DNA from: Bacteroidota bacterium
GTDB taxonomy: Bacteria; Bacteroidota; Bacteroidia; Bacteroidales; Prolixibacteraceae
Direction: 5' to 3'
NCBI GenBank assembly: GCA_013203755.1
Contig: JABMPI010000282.1
Location: 1 to 23,479 of the forward strand
DNA: 23,479 bases
The translations under genes and the position numbers were made by a program. The notes under the pieces were generated by a model that saw only the letters and a list, made by a program, of their open reading frames with translations, did not search any database and was not told the origin of the DNA. Below, one piece after another: positions 1 to 8,655 of the stretch; within the stretch, counting starts at the first letter, position 1, and every line of letters begins with the position of its first letter.

Positions 1-2246
1 CAATTTCAGGTAAAAAGGGATCTGAAATTAAATTGAGATTTATAGAAGAACTTGGTCCAACCTACGGACAAACCGATAGATATATTTTAAAAGGAAATGA
101 AAAGGAAATTTGGGAACCACGCTTTACATGGCATGCCTTCCGTTATATAGAAGTGTCGGGCTCATCAACAAAACTTGGTTTGGATAATATTGAAGGCCGG
201 GTAGTAAATACCGATGTTTCCGAAAGTGGTACTTTTGAGTGTTCAAATAATTTGTTGAATCAGATTCTTATCAATTACCAATGGACACAATTGGGAAATA
301 TGCATGGAGGAATTCCAAGTGATTGCCCGCATCGGGAGCGCCGTGGATATACAGGCGACGGACAAATTTCTGCCAGAGCTGCGATTTATAATTTCGACAT
401 GACGCAGTTTTATACCAAATGGTTGAATGATATCAGTGATGCGCAAAACCACGTCACGGGATATGTTCCCAATACAAGCCCTTATCAGGATGGCGGCGGC
501 GGAACGGCATGGGGCGCAGCTTTTATAATAATTCCATGGAACATGTATTTGTATTATGGTGATAAGCAAATCCTAAAGCAACACTATGCTGGCATGAAGC
601 ATTGGATAAAATACATGCAGAACTCTCTTGATAAAAACGGAATTTTGATAAATCAGGGGCTGGGGGAGTGGGTGCCGCCTGATTTGGTTGAATTGCCCGC
701 CGACATGGTAAATACCTGCTATTATTTTTATTGTTGTAAGTTAATGGAGAAGATTTCCATGGCATTGGGAAATGGTGTGGACAACAAGCATTATAAAAAG
801 CTTTCTGAAAAAGTGCGTAAAGCTATTAACAGGGAATACTTCGATATAGAAAGTAAGAACTATTCAATTGGACGGCAAGGAGCCAATATTTTACCCCTTG
901 GATTTGGAGTGGTTAATGAAACAGACAAAAAAGAGGTTTTTAATGCATTAACTAAAAATGTGATTAAGCAAAATCACGGACACTTTGATACCGGAATATT
1001 GTCAACGCCGCTTTTATTGGAAGTGCTAACTGAACTGGGTAGAATCGATTTGGCGTACACAATAATGGCACAAAGAGATTTTCCGGGTTTTGGTGACATG
1101 ATTGATCAGGGAGCCACAACAATATGGGAAACATGGCAGGGTGAGGCGTCTCATAGCCATCCTATGTTTGGTAGCGTTTGTCAATGGTTTTATCAACACA
1201 TTGGAGGCATCGTACCTTCGTATGATCAACCCGGATTTAAACATGCAATACTTAAACCCTATCCGATAAATCGTTTGACCTTTGCCAAAACCACCTTTAA
1301 ATCAATGTATGGCAACGTGAAAACTGATTGGAAATTGGAAAATAACGATTTTCATTTGCAGATAACAATTCCTGCCAATACATCGGCAACGGTTTATGTG
1401 CTGGCAAAAAATGAAGATCTAGTTTATGAAGGAACTGGAAGTGTAAACAGAAATGAACACATTAAATTTCTAAGAATGGAATCTCCTTTTGCTGTGTTTG
1501 AAGTGGCTTCAGGAACATACAACTTTACATCTGAAGATGCAGCAAATTTGCTTAAAACGCCGGTTTTACCCGCCCCGGTAATTACACCCGGTGATACCCT
1601 TGCACAAGCCGGTGATTCTGTTTTGGTCAACATATTTTCAGATGTTTTGAATACCCAAATCAGATATACATTGGATGGTAGCGAACCTGTGGAAACTTCA
1701 AACCTGTTTACCAAAGCATTTTATGTGGATAAACCTACCATTGTACGGGCAAAAGTAACGGAGAAAGGTTCTTCTCCCGGATTCGAAAAAAAGATAGTTA
1801 TTGGTTTTATCGATCCCAAGAAAAACGGATTGAATTATAATTATTATGAAGGGGTGTGGGCTAAACTTCCCGAATTTAACCAACAAAAAGTTATAAAAAG
1901 GGGTGCCGTTTATACTCCAGTTCTGGACAATATAAATCCGAATAAAGATGAATTTGGACTGGTATTTACCGGAAATATTAAAATTGAAGCAGAAGGAGAG
2001 TACGTGTTTTATCTCATGTCCAACGACGGTAGCAAGCTTTTTATTAATGACAAATTAGTTATTGAACACGATGGACTCCATGGAGCCGATAGCGAGAAAA
2101 GTGGAAAAATATACATCACAAAAGGAATACATCCTCTGAAACTTGAATATTTTCAGGCAGGCGGAGGAATGTTTCTTAAATTGCAATACTCCTCTGCCGG
2201 AATTGAGAAACAGAATATTCCGGCGACATTGCTTTATAAAAACTAA
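1..2246 (+). CDS. GH78 alpha-L-rhamnosidase, 5'-truncated by window edge
   Basis: Predicted inverting exo-alpha-L-rhamnosidase that removes terminal alpha-L-rhamnose. The reading frame is open to the window edge, with its first full codon at position 3, so the true start and N-terminal domains lie outside. What remains is 747 residues. It begins in the concanavalin-like rhamnosidase domain, then the (alpha/alpha)6 catalytic domain and beta C-terminal domain, then a chitobiase/hexosaminidase C-terminal-like module (about 1545-1810, containing YTLDGSEP) and a PA14-like module (about 1825-2243). The catalytic signature DCPHRERRGYTGDG is present: Asp codon 321-323, proposed general-acid Glu 336-338, Asp 357-359. 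This spacing matches the acidic residues known for Bacillus RhaB. The probable base is the Glu in TIWETW (1128-1130). It is similar to the next gene throughout the shared part, so the two are a tandem duplication. The usual GDW motif reads GEW here (Glu codon 666-668). Confidence 0.93.
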   Translation, partial: ISGKKGSEIKLRFIEELGPTYGQTDRYILKGNEKEIWEPRFTWHAFRYIEVSGSSTKLGLDNIEGRVVNTDVSESGTFECSNNLLNQILINYQWTQLGNMHGGIPSDCPHRERRGYTGDGQISARAAIYNFDMTQFYTKWLNDISDAQNHVTGYVPNTSPYQDGGGGTAWGAAFIIIPWNMYLYYGDKQILKQHYAGMKHWIKYMQNSLDKNGILINQGLGEWVPPDLVELPADMVNTCYYFYCCKLMEKISMALGNGVDNKHYKKLSEKVRKAINREYFDIESKNYSIGRQGANILPLGFGVVNETDKKEVFNALTKNVIKQNHGHFDTGILSTPLLLEVLTELGRIDLAYTIMAQRDFPGFGDMIDQGATTIWETWQGEASHSHPMFGSVCQWFYQHIGGIVPSYDQPGFKHAILKPYPINRLTFAKTTFKSMYGNVKTDWKLENNDFHLQITIPANTSATVYVLAKNEDLVYEGTGSVNRNEHIKFLRMESPFAVFEVASGTYNFTSEDAANLLKTPVLPAPVITPGDTLAQAGDSVLVNIFSDVLNTQIRYTLDGSEPVETSNLFTKAFYVDKPTIVRAKVTEKGSSPGFEKKIVIGFIDPKKNGLNYNYYEGVWAKLPEFNQQKVIKRGAVYTPVLDNINPNKDEFGLVFTGNIKIEAEGEYVFYLMSNDGSKLFINDKLVIEHDGLHGADSEKSGKIYITKGIHPLKLEYFQAGGGMFLKLQYSSAGIEKQNIPATLLYKN

Positions 2247-2285
2247 ATGGATGGAATAAATATAAATACTTCAACTAAACCAATT

Positions 2286-5200
2286 ATGAGCAAGGGAAAT
2301 ATATTTTCTGTAATATTAATGGCAGTTACGCTAACCATTACATCATGCAATTTATCAGACAAAAAAACAATTCAACAGCTAAATTTACGTTGTGAAAATC
2401 TGGAGAATCCGATAGCAATTGATATTGCAGATCCGCTTTTAAGCTGGAACATGGAATCAGAAAAAAGAGGACAGGAGCAATCTGCTTATCAGATTCTGGT
2501 TTCAGGAAGTGAAAAGAACCTGAATGAAAATATTGGTGATTATTGGGACTCTGGCAAAATTCAATCAGATATTTCTGTCAATATAAAATATGCAGGGAAA
2601 CTGCTTCAATCCAGAGATGTGTTATACTGGAAAGTAAAAATCTGGAATGCCGAAGGTGACGAATCTCCCTGGAGTAAAACTTCAAAATGGGAGATGGGTT
2701 TTTTAGAGCGAACCGACTGGCAGGCAAAATGGATTGGAATTGCTGAAGATTTGGATCCACTTTCAACCAAAACCACTCCGGCTCCTTACTTTCGAAACGA
2801 AATTGATGTAGATAAGAAAGTAAAATCGGCAAAAGTATATGTAAGCGGTTTAGGATATTACGAGTTGTATTTAAATGGAAACAAAGTGGGTGACCATGTT
2901 TTGGCACCCGCCCAAACCAATTACGATAAAAGGGTTTTGCCAAAACTGCTTTATCATTACGATGACCAATCGACTACCCGTGTTTTTTACAATACCTTTG
3001 ATGTAACAGCACAATTAAAAGCTGGTAAAAATGCCATTGGAATGATTCTCGGGAATGGTTGGTACAACCAGCGTGACAGAGATGTTGAAGGAGATTTGTG
3101 GTATTCAACACCTCGATTGATTTGTCAGTTGGAGATTGAATATATCAATGGTAAAAAAGAGCTGATTACCAGTAACAACAATTGGAAAGTTACAACTGGA
3201 CCCATATTACACGATGGAATTTTTACGGGCGAAATTTATGATGCCAGACTTGAAATGGAAGGTTGGAATTCGCCAGGTTTTGATGATTCCAATTGGCAAA
3301 CTGCAGAATTGGTCCGGCCACCAACCGGGAAAATGGAAGTTCAACTTGCACCGCCCGATAAAATGGTTCGAACGTTTAAACCCATTTCAATTTCAATAAA
3401 TGAAAATGGGATAACCGTTGTTGATGCCGGTGAAATGATTTCCGGATGGGTGCGATTGCGCGTTAATGAAAAAAGCGGACAAGAGATTGTCATGCGTTTT
3501 ATTGAAGAGATGGGAAGCAACTACGGACAGCGTGATGTTTACATCTCAAAAGGTAGTGGGAACGAAATCTATGAGCCTCGTTTTACCTGGCACGCTTTCC
3601 GAACCATTGAAATAAATGGGCTTACCCAGCCACTTACCAATGATGATATTGATATTGTTGTTGTAAATACGGATGTTACCCCTGCCGGCACTTCTAATTG
3701 TTCCAACGAACTATTCAATAAAATACAGGAAAATTACATTCGCACACAGTTGGGGAATTTCCATGGAAGTATAAGCAGCGATTGTCCGCATCGTGAAAGG
3801 TTGGGTTATACAGGAGACGGATCAATTTTGGTAGAGTCGTCTATTTTGAATTTCGACATGACCAATTTCTACCAAAAATGGACCAATGACATGGATGATG
3901 CCCGCAACAAAAATACAGGTTTTGTTCCTCACACTGCTCCTTTTGGTGGAGGTGGTGGTGGCCCTGCCTGGGGGTCTGCGTATGTTATTACGCCTTGGTT
4001 TTATTATCTGTATTATGGAGATGCGCGTATTCTGGAGCAACACTATTCAGGAATGAAACAGTGGGTGGAATACCTCGGTACAAGATGCGATGAAAATGGT
4101 ATTGTCGTTCGGGAAGAACCTCGGGGCTGGTGTTTGGGCGATTGGGCGACTCCTGATAAAATAGAAATACCTCCTTCTTATGTAAATACCTGTTACTATT
4201 TTTATGTTTCCGATTTAATGGCAAAAATATCAAAAGTACTTGGCGAAAACGGAGATGCTGAATATTTTCAAAAATTGGCAAATGAAATTAAAGAAGTAAT
4301 TAATACCCATTTTTTTGATGTTCACACAAAACAATATTGGGAAGGACGACAAGGTTCAAATGTATTGGCACTGGCATTTGGCATTGTGCCGGAAGAACAC
4401 ATACAAGATGTACTAAAAAATCTTGCCGATAATATCAATAAAAATAAAGGGCATTTGGATACCGGGATTTTGGCAACACCGCTTTTACTTGATGTGCTAA
4501 CAAAATATGGTATGGAAGATTTGGCTTTTTCTATTATGAACCAGCGAGATTATCCAGGGTTTGGTGATTATATTTTAGGAAAGGGTGCCACAACATTGTG
4601 GGAAAACTGGAATGAAAAATCTTCCCACAGTCACCCCATGTATGGCAGCGTGATTCGCTGGTTTTATCAGGCTCTGGCTGGAATTTATCCTGATGAGGAG
4701 AATCCTGGGTTTAAAAATGTAATCATTAAACCTTCGATTTGTGGCGATTTGACTTTTGCTTCGGCTGATTACAATTCTGTTTATGGTAAAATTTCTTCAA
4801 GCTGGAAATTGATTGATGGGGACTTGGTCTTGAATGTTGAAATTCCGGCTAATACAACAGCTACAATTTATATCCAAGCCACAAATCCGGATAAAATAAC
4901 CGAAGGAGGAAAAGATATAAAAGAAGTTTTAGGGATGGAATTTGTTGGAATGGAAAAAAATAGTGCAGTGTATACTGTAGGATCTGGAAAATACGGTTTT
5001 GTTTCAAAAGAAGTAGCTCCGCTAATAAAATCGCTACGAGTTTCCACACCTTCAATTTTGCCCAGAGACACTCTTTTTACAAAGCCGGATAAGGCAAATA
5101 TCGCAATTGAATCGGCAACAGAAGAAGCTAAAATATATTATACCACCGATGGATCTGTTCCAACAGATAAGTCGCTGGCTTACGCTGGATTTTTTTCTTT

Positions 5201-5717
5201 AGAAAGCGATGCAATTCTAAAAGCAGTGGCTTATAAAGATGGTTTTTTGCCCAGTTACACACAAACAGAAATCGTAAAATTTATTGATCCTGAAATTAAC
5301 GGACTCAATTATACCGTTTACGAAGGGGAGTGGGATGAACGTCCGGACTTAAACAAAATAAAAGCGGTTTCTACCGGGAGGCAGTACGATTTTGATGTGA
5401 CCGGAATTAAAAAGCGCGAAGATTATATTGCCATAATTTTTGAAGGGTTTATTCAAATTAAAAAACCAGGAAACTATACTTTTTATTCGTCGGCCAACAA
5501 TGGCAGCTGGTTTTATGTCGATAATAAATTGGTTGTTGATAATACAGGAGACAATAACTCTGGTAACGAAAAAGGGGAAATTAGATTGGAAAAAGGAAAG
5601 TACCCCTTAAAAGTTATCTATTACGAAAACGATGGGACAGAAGCCATCGATGTTTTTATGAAAGGACAGGGGATGGAGAAACAAGCAATTCCGCCTTCAG
5701 TTTTATTTATTAAGTAG
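2286..5717 (+). CDS. GH78 alpha-L-rhamnosidase lipoprotein with CHB_HEX_C-like and PA14-like modules
   Basis: Complete multidomain alpha-L-rhamnosidase, 1143 aa from the chosen start. The frame is open from an ATG at 2247, directly after the previous stop. I chose 2286 because it begins a clean lipoprotein signal: basic start, hydrophobic core, lipobox ITSC with Cys at residue 21. Approximate order: Fn3-like domain (34-150), rhamnosidase N-terminal domain (170-350), concanavalin-like domain (370-465), (alpha/alpha)6 catalytic domain (470-810), beta C-terminal domain, CHB_HEX_C-like module (910-1000, TTDGSVP) and PA14-like module (1005-1143). Catalytic motif DCPHRERLGYTGDG: Asp codon 3780-3782, acid Glu 3795-3797; probable base Glu in TLWENW at 4602-4604. 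The GDW motif is intact (Asp codon 4140-4142), unlike the upstream paralog. The residues after Cys are not strongly acidic, so surface versus periplasmic location is uncertain. It probably forms an operon with the preceding gene. Confidence 0.95.
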   Translation: MSKGNIFSVILMAVTLTITSCNLSDKKTIQQLNLRCENLENPIAIDIADPLLSWNMESEKRGQEQSAYQILVSGSEKNLNENIGDYWDSGKIQSDISVNIKYAGKLLQSRDVLYWKVKIWNAEGDESPWSKTSKWEMGFLERTDWQAKWIGIAEDLDPLSTKTTPAPYFRNEIDVDKKVKSAKVYVSGLGYYELYLNGNKVGDHVLAPAQTNYDKRVLPKLLYHYDDQSTTRVFYNTFDVTAQLKAGKNAIGMILGNGWYNQRDRDVEGDLWYSTPRLICQLEIEYINGKKELITSNNNWKVTTGPILHDGIFTGEIYDARLEMEGWNSPGFDDSNWQTAELVRPPTGKMEVQLAPPDKMVRTFKPISISINENGITVVDAGEMISGWVRLRVNEKSGQEIVMRFIEEMGSNYGQRDVYISKGSGNEIYEPRFTWHAFRTIEINGLTQPLTNDDIDIVVVNTDVTPAGTSNCSNELFNKIQENYIRTQLGNFHGSISSDCPHRERLGYTGDGSILVESSILNFDMTNFYQKWTNDMDDARNKNTGFVPHTAPFGGGGGGPAWGSAYVITPWFYYLYYGDARILEQHYSGMKQWVEYLGTRCDENGIVVREEPRGWCLGDWATPDKIEIPPSYVNTCYYFYVSDLMAKISKVLGENGDAEYFQKLANEIKEVINTHFFDVHTKQYWEGRQGSNVLALAFGIVPEEHIQDVLKNLADNINKNKGHLDTGILATPLLLDVLTKYGMEDLAFSIMNQRDYPGFGDYILGKGATTLWENWNEKSSHSHPMYGSVIRWFYQALAGIYPDEENPGFKNVIIKPSICGDLTFASADYNSVYGKISSSWKLIDGDLVLNVEIPANTTATIYIQATNPDKITEGGKDIKEVLGMEFVGMEKNSAVYTVGSGKYGFVSKEVAPLIKSLRVSTPSILPRDTLFTKPDKANIAIESATEEAKIYYTTDGSVPTDKSLAYAGFFSLESDAILKAVAYKDGFLPSYTQTEIVKFIDPEINGLNYTVYEGEWDERPDLNKIKAVSTGRQYDFDVTGIKKREDYIAIIFEGFIQIKKPGNYTFYSSANNGSWFYVDNKLVVDNTGDNNSGNEKGEIRLEKGKYPLKVIYYENDGTEAIDVFMKGQGMEKQAIPPSVLFIK

Positions 5718-5840
5718 TCTTTGCAAGAAACGCCAAATACTGCGTTACTCTCGTTTTGAAAACAGTCATCCGTCAGCCGACGGATTCCTTGATTTTCAAA
5801 ACTTCGAAAGCCTTGTCTTTGACGCTTTCTTATCAAAGAC
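5717..5840. repeat. Large imperfect inverted-repeat element (REP/MITE-like)
   Basis: Almost the whole gap between the rhamnosidase stop and the epimerase gene is one imperfect palindrome. The ends are GTCTTTG (5717-5723) and CAAAGAC (5834-5840). Inner arms GTTTTGAAAA and TTTTCAAAAC pair, and the centre is a perfect stem ATCCGTC-AGCC-GACGGAT (5768-5785). The left end overlaps the last base of the TAG stop. It could fold as a long RNA hairpin that ends or attenuates transcription, or be a non-autonomous mobile repeat. There is no T-tract typical of an intrinsic terminator. Confidence 0.8.
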
Positions 5841-5891
5841 TTGAAAAAAAGAGTTTTCATGCAGACACTAATTAGAAGAAAAAATGCAATT

Positions 5892-6767
5892 ATGTATACA
5901 ATAAATAATGAATATTTAGAAGTTTCGGTGCAAAAAACCGGCATTGAAATCTGTAGTATAAAATCTGTAAAAACTGGAAAACAGTATATGTGGGATGCAA
6001 ATTCTGAGGTTTGGGGAAGTTATGCTCCGGTGTTATTCCCGATAATTGGCTCGTTAAAAGACAATGGTTATACTTTTAAGGGGAAAGAATATTCACTCCC
6101 CAAACACGGGATGATACGAAATAATGAAAACATTGAGTTGGCTGAAAGTACTTCAAATTCTCTGACATTCAGATTGAAATACGATGAGGATACGTTGAAA
6201 ATGTACCCTTTCGAATTTGAATTTAGTACCAAATATAGTTTAGAGGAAAACAAATTAATTGTGGCTCACGAGGTGATTAACCACGATGAAAAACCTTTGT
6301 TATTTTCGCTTGGAGGACACCCGGCTTTTAAATGCCCTGTGAATGAAGACGAAAAATATGACGACTATTTTCTGGAATTTGAAGAGGTGGAAGATGCACC
6401 AACTTGGGTATTGCATAAAAATGGATTACAAGGCGACGAAAGCAGAACGGTTTTCAACCATAGCAATAAAATTGCATTGGATGCTCATGTTTTTGATGAC
6501 GATGCATTGATATTCAAAAATCTCAAATCTTCGCTTGTTCATTTAAAAAGCAAAAAATCAGATCAGGTTCTAACCGTTGAATATAAAGGATTTCCTTATT
6601 TAGGGATTTGGGCAAAACCAAATGGCAATTTTGTGTGCATCGAACCCTGGTTGGGAATAACCGACAAATGGAATACGGACAGGAAACTGGAAACCAAAGA
6701 AGGTATAAAAACACTGGAAGGTAAAAGTACTTTCGATGCTTTTTATACAATTGAAATTAGTGAGTAA
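5892..6767 (+). CDS. Aldose 1-epimerase-like protein (galactose mutarotase superfamily, LacX-like)
   Basis: Predicted cytoplasmic mutarotase of 291 aa with no signal peptide. It would interconvert alpha and beta anomers of an aldose freed by the neighbouring glycosidases. The frame is open back to a TTG at 5841, but that stretch abuts the inverted-repeat element. ATG 5892 is preceded by an A/G-rich stretch and starts directly with MYTINNEYLE, typical of the LacX-like branch. Signature residues are visible: His72 in the KHGMIRN segment, the catalytic-type His143 in GGHPAF, and Glu251 in CIEPWLGITD, the expected general base. Length and architecture fit the family. It is the last gene of the plus-strand rhamnosidase cluster. 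The exact sugar is unknown; rhamnose mutarotases of the RhaM type are a different, much smaller family. Confidence 0.88.
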   Translation: MYTINNEYLEVSVQKTGIEICSIKSVKTGKQYMWDANSEVWGSYAPVLFPIIGSLKDNGYTFKGKEYSLPKHGMIRNNENIELAESTSNSLTFRLKYDEDTLKMYPFEFEFSTKYSLEENKLIVAHEVINHDEKPLLFSLGGHPAFKCPVNEDEKYDDYFLEFEEVEDAPTWVLHKNGLQGDESRTVFNHSNKIALDAHVFDDDALIFKNLKSSLVHLKSKKSDQVLTVEYKGFPYLGIWAKPNGNFVCIEPWLGITDKWNTDRKLETKEGIKTLEGKSTFDAFYTIEISE

Positions 6768-6770
6768 TGT

Positions 6771-7025
6771 GAATCAAGGTTTGAAATATTTTCATAGTGA
6801 AAAAGATAAAAGGGGAGTGAATATAATCTTTCAGATGTTATTTAAACGATATATGGTAGATTGTTTGGTACAGATTGCTTCGTCATTCTTCCTCGCAATG
6901 ACGACAATAATTGGTATTGCCACTCCCTCAGCGAAGGGGTATTCCGTCATTTTGAGGTGCAACCGAAGCAATCTGTTATAATAAACATCAAGTTAAAACT
7001 GCGAAGTGGTTTCAACCCTTGATTC
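6771..7025. repeat. Nested inverted-repeat element
   Basis: Outer 16-base arms GAATCAAGGTTTGAAA (6771-6786) and TTTCAACCCTTGATTC (7010-7025) are inverted repeats with a single mismatch. Weaker matching continues outward into the epimerase stop region. Inside lies a perfect 13-bp pair, ACAGATTGCTTCG (6870-6882) and CGAAGCAATCTGT (6964-6976), and inside that a CGTCATT/AATGACG hairpin (6881-6903). The total span of 255 bp with no ORF resembles a MITE or a composite of two repeat elements. I see no clear target-site duplication. Confidence 0.65.
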
Positions 7026-7067
7026 GCATGAGTAAACAATAAATTCTGTAATTATTAAATTGGTGTT

Positions 7068-7130
7068 TTGGGTGGCGCGAATTCCGATTCGCGTTTTTTC
7101 GATTTGCGAATTGGAATTCGCCACACCCAA
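7068..7130. repeat. Long imperfect hairpin
   Basis: TTGGGTG at 7068-7074 pairs with CACCCAA at 7124-7130. The pairing continues inward through GAATTCC/GGAATTC and GATTCGC/GCGAATT-type segments around a T-rich loop. The structure lies 25 bp past the stop of the minus-strand ceramidase-like gene, so it is well placed as a termination or mRNA 3'-end structure for that operon. Neither side carries the T-tract of an intrinsic terminator, so it may instead be a repeat element. Confidence 0.65.
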
Positions 7131-7154
7131 AGAAAAAATAAGCCTGTAATTTTA

Positions 7155-8567
7155 TTACAACCTTTCCCCAGTCAAACCCTTACACGATTTAAATAATAAA
7201 TCGGTAATATAATCGCCCATCGACGGACCGTACCAACCCATTAAAAACGATTCGTAGGTTTTGTCGTAGAAATACCGATGCGGAGTTACATAGCCTAAAT
7301 AAGCTCCGTTGAAACTGGTAAACATAGAATTGTATCCGGCTTGTTTTAGGGCATTTTTTACGTCAAGTGCAATTTCCCCGCTCAGTTCCAATGGGCAGGC
7401 CATCCAAATAGTATTCCCGATTTTTAATCCCTGCAAGTAATAATTATCCGATTTTGGAATTAGCTGTTCCGAGATAAATGGTGCCAGGTAAAGATCCTTT
7501 GTTACCCGAAATTGCATCTGTGCTGTTTTTAAGGGAATTGAGAAAAAGGACATTGTGGTTGTGTCAGTTACTTCTGTAATCGATGTATCTTCAATAAACC
7601 GATCGGCTAAATTTTCTCCCATGTACCTTGATTTTTCGAAACTCTCGCCAACACCTTTGTGCGAATGACTGCCCAGCGTTCCCCCAAAATAGATGGCCAC
7701 ATCGGCATATTCCTCTTCGATTTTACGTTGCCAATAACCGGGGAAATCACCACTAAACTGAAGATTGTTCCCACCCAGCGTAGTTGAATGAGCTGCAAAG
7801 GCTCCAATAACAGCTTTTCTTCCAGTGGCCTGTTGCAAGGTAAGACAGGTTAAATTGTCATTTAGTCTGCCATCCTCCCCATTCATTCTGTTGCGAACCA
7901 AATCGGGGGCTTTTATCGCTTTGGTGGAAATGCTTGAAGGTTGTAAGTCGGCCACCGCCAATATAACTGCATCTTTAAATTGGTGACTTAAAAAGGAAAT
8001 AATATTTGGATTAAATTTCCCTGAGAATTTCTCGCCAACCCATTTTGGAGTAGAGGCTCCAATACTTGAGTGAGTGTGCGTCGCCCCAAAAAAGAGCTGT
8101 CCTCGACTTATTCCGAGTTCATTTTTAAGAAATAGTGCCACGCTATCTGCAACATGCGGCGGTATTAAAAGCAGGTCGGCGCTAATTGCAACAACCATTT
8201 GGTCTTGAATTTTTAACACAACAGCTTTAACAAACAGAGAATCATGCGCTCCGGTGGCAGGTCCTTTTCGGTCGCCAAAACCAGCCATTGGAACTTCATG
8301 AAACAAGCCTTCCAGTGGTTTGTCTTCTCCGGCAGATATGGTGGGAGTTATGTTCACAACACCAAAACCAGCCTCAAACTGGCCGGTAACTTCTTTCTTT
8401 TCTTTCAGAACTTCATCCAGATTATTGATTGTTTCGGAATAATAGGTTGTTTTGAAATACGGATTTTTGTCAACAACCCGAAGACTAACAACGAGGATAA
8501 TTACAACAAGCGTACAAAGTACAACTAGTGAAACCCAGATTATTTTCCAAAGCTTTTTTAAAATCAT
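7155..8567 (-). CDS. Membrane-anchored neutral/alkaline ceramidase-like protein
   Basis: 470-aa protein with an N-terminal hydrophobic segment (about residues 10-30) after a basic start and no cleavage site or lipobox, which predicts an inner-membrane anchor with the enzyme in the periplasm. The rest resembles the neutral/alkaline non-lysosomal ceramidase N-terminal family, zinc amidases. Visible features are GFGVVNITP at the domain start, the HTHS motif at His164/His166, a second candidate zinc ligand His260 (AAHSTT), and FSGDFPGY. The canonical nucleophile motif (GDxSPN) is not recognisable; GGTLGSHSH stands near that place, so ceramide hydrolysis cannot be assumed. It is the last gene of the seven-gene minus-strand run, 158 bp after the deacetylase gene with a small hairpin in between. 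A second family member starts the same run. Substrate unknown; an amide- or ester-linked group on the PUL substrate is inference. Confidence 0.8.
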   Translation of the reverse strand: MILKKLWKIIWVSLVVLCTLVVIILVVSLRVVDKNPYFKTTYYSETINNLDEVLKEKKEVTGQFEAGFGVVNITPTISAGEDKPLEGLFHEVPMAGFGDRKGPATGAHDSLFVKAVVLKIQDQMVVAISADLLLIPPHVADSVALFLKNELGISRGQLFFGATHTHSSIGASTPKWVGEKFSGKFNPNIISFLSHQFKDAVILAVADLQPSSISTKAIKAPDLVRNRMNGEDGRLNDNLTCLTLQQATGRKAVIGAFAAHSTTLGGNNLQFSGDFPGYWQRKIEEEYADVAIYFGGTLGSHSHKGVGESFEKSRYMGENLADRFIEDTSITEVTDTTTMSFFSIPLKTAQMQFRVTKDLYLAPFISEQLIPKSDNYYLQGLKIGNTIWMACPLELSGEIALDVKNALKQAGYNSMFTSFNGAYLGYVTPHRYFYDKTYESFLMGWYGPSMGDYITDLLFKSCKGLTGERL

Positions 8568-8655
8568 AATTTGTTTAATTTATCGACATTATCCGGTATT
8601 GAATTTTTCTTAAAAGTTGTACTGGTTGCTAATCCGCGCATTTATAAAATATGAG

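Larger units (their letters stand above)
6768..7154. other. Gene-free gap between convergent genes
   Basis: This 387-bp stretch separates the epimerase (plus) from the first ceramidase-like gene (minus). I see no credible coding region. It is occupied by inverted repeats, listed separately: an outer pair at 6771-6786 and 7010-7025, an inner pair at 6870-6882 and 6964-6976, and a long hairpin at 7068-7130. No standard intrinsic terminator with a T-tract is evident, so these structures may provide transcription termination on both strands. Confidence 0.75.

Noticed and set aside
243..1244. Several minus-strand open frames inside the first rhamnosidase
   Set aside because: They are shadows of a strongly supported GH78 coding region with catalytic motifs in the plus frame.
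2247..2285. Upstream ATG start for the second rhamnosidase
   Set aside because: It would add 13 polar residues before an otherwise standard lipoprotein signal peptide; ATG 2286 fits better, though it cannot be fully excluded.
5841..5891. Upstream TTG start for the epimerase-like gene
   Set aside because: It directly abuts the inverted-repeat element and adds a basic stretch not typical of the family; ATG 5892 is preferred.
6736..6981. Plus-strand open frame of 81 codons overlapping the end of the epimerase
   Set aside because: It runs through the inverted-repeat element and overlaps a well supported gene; no signs of coding use.
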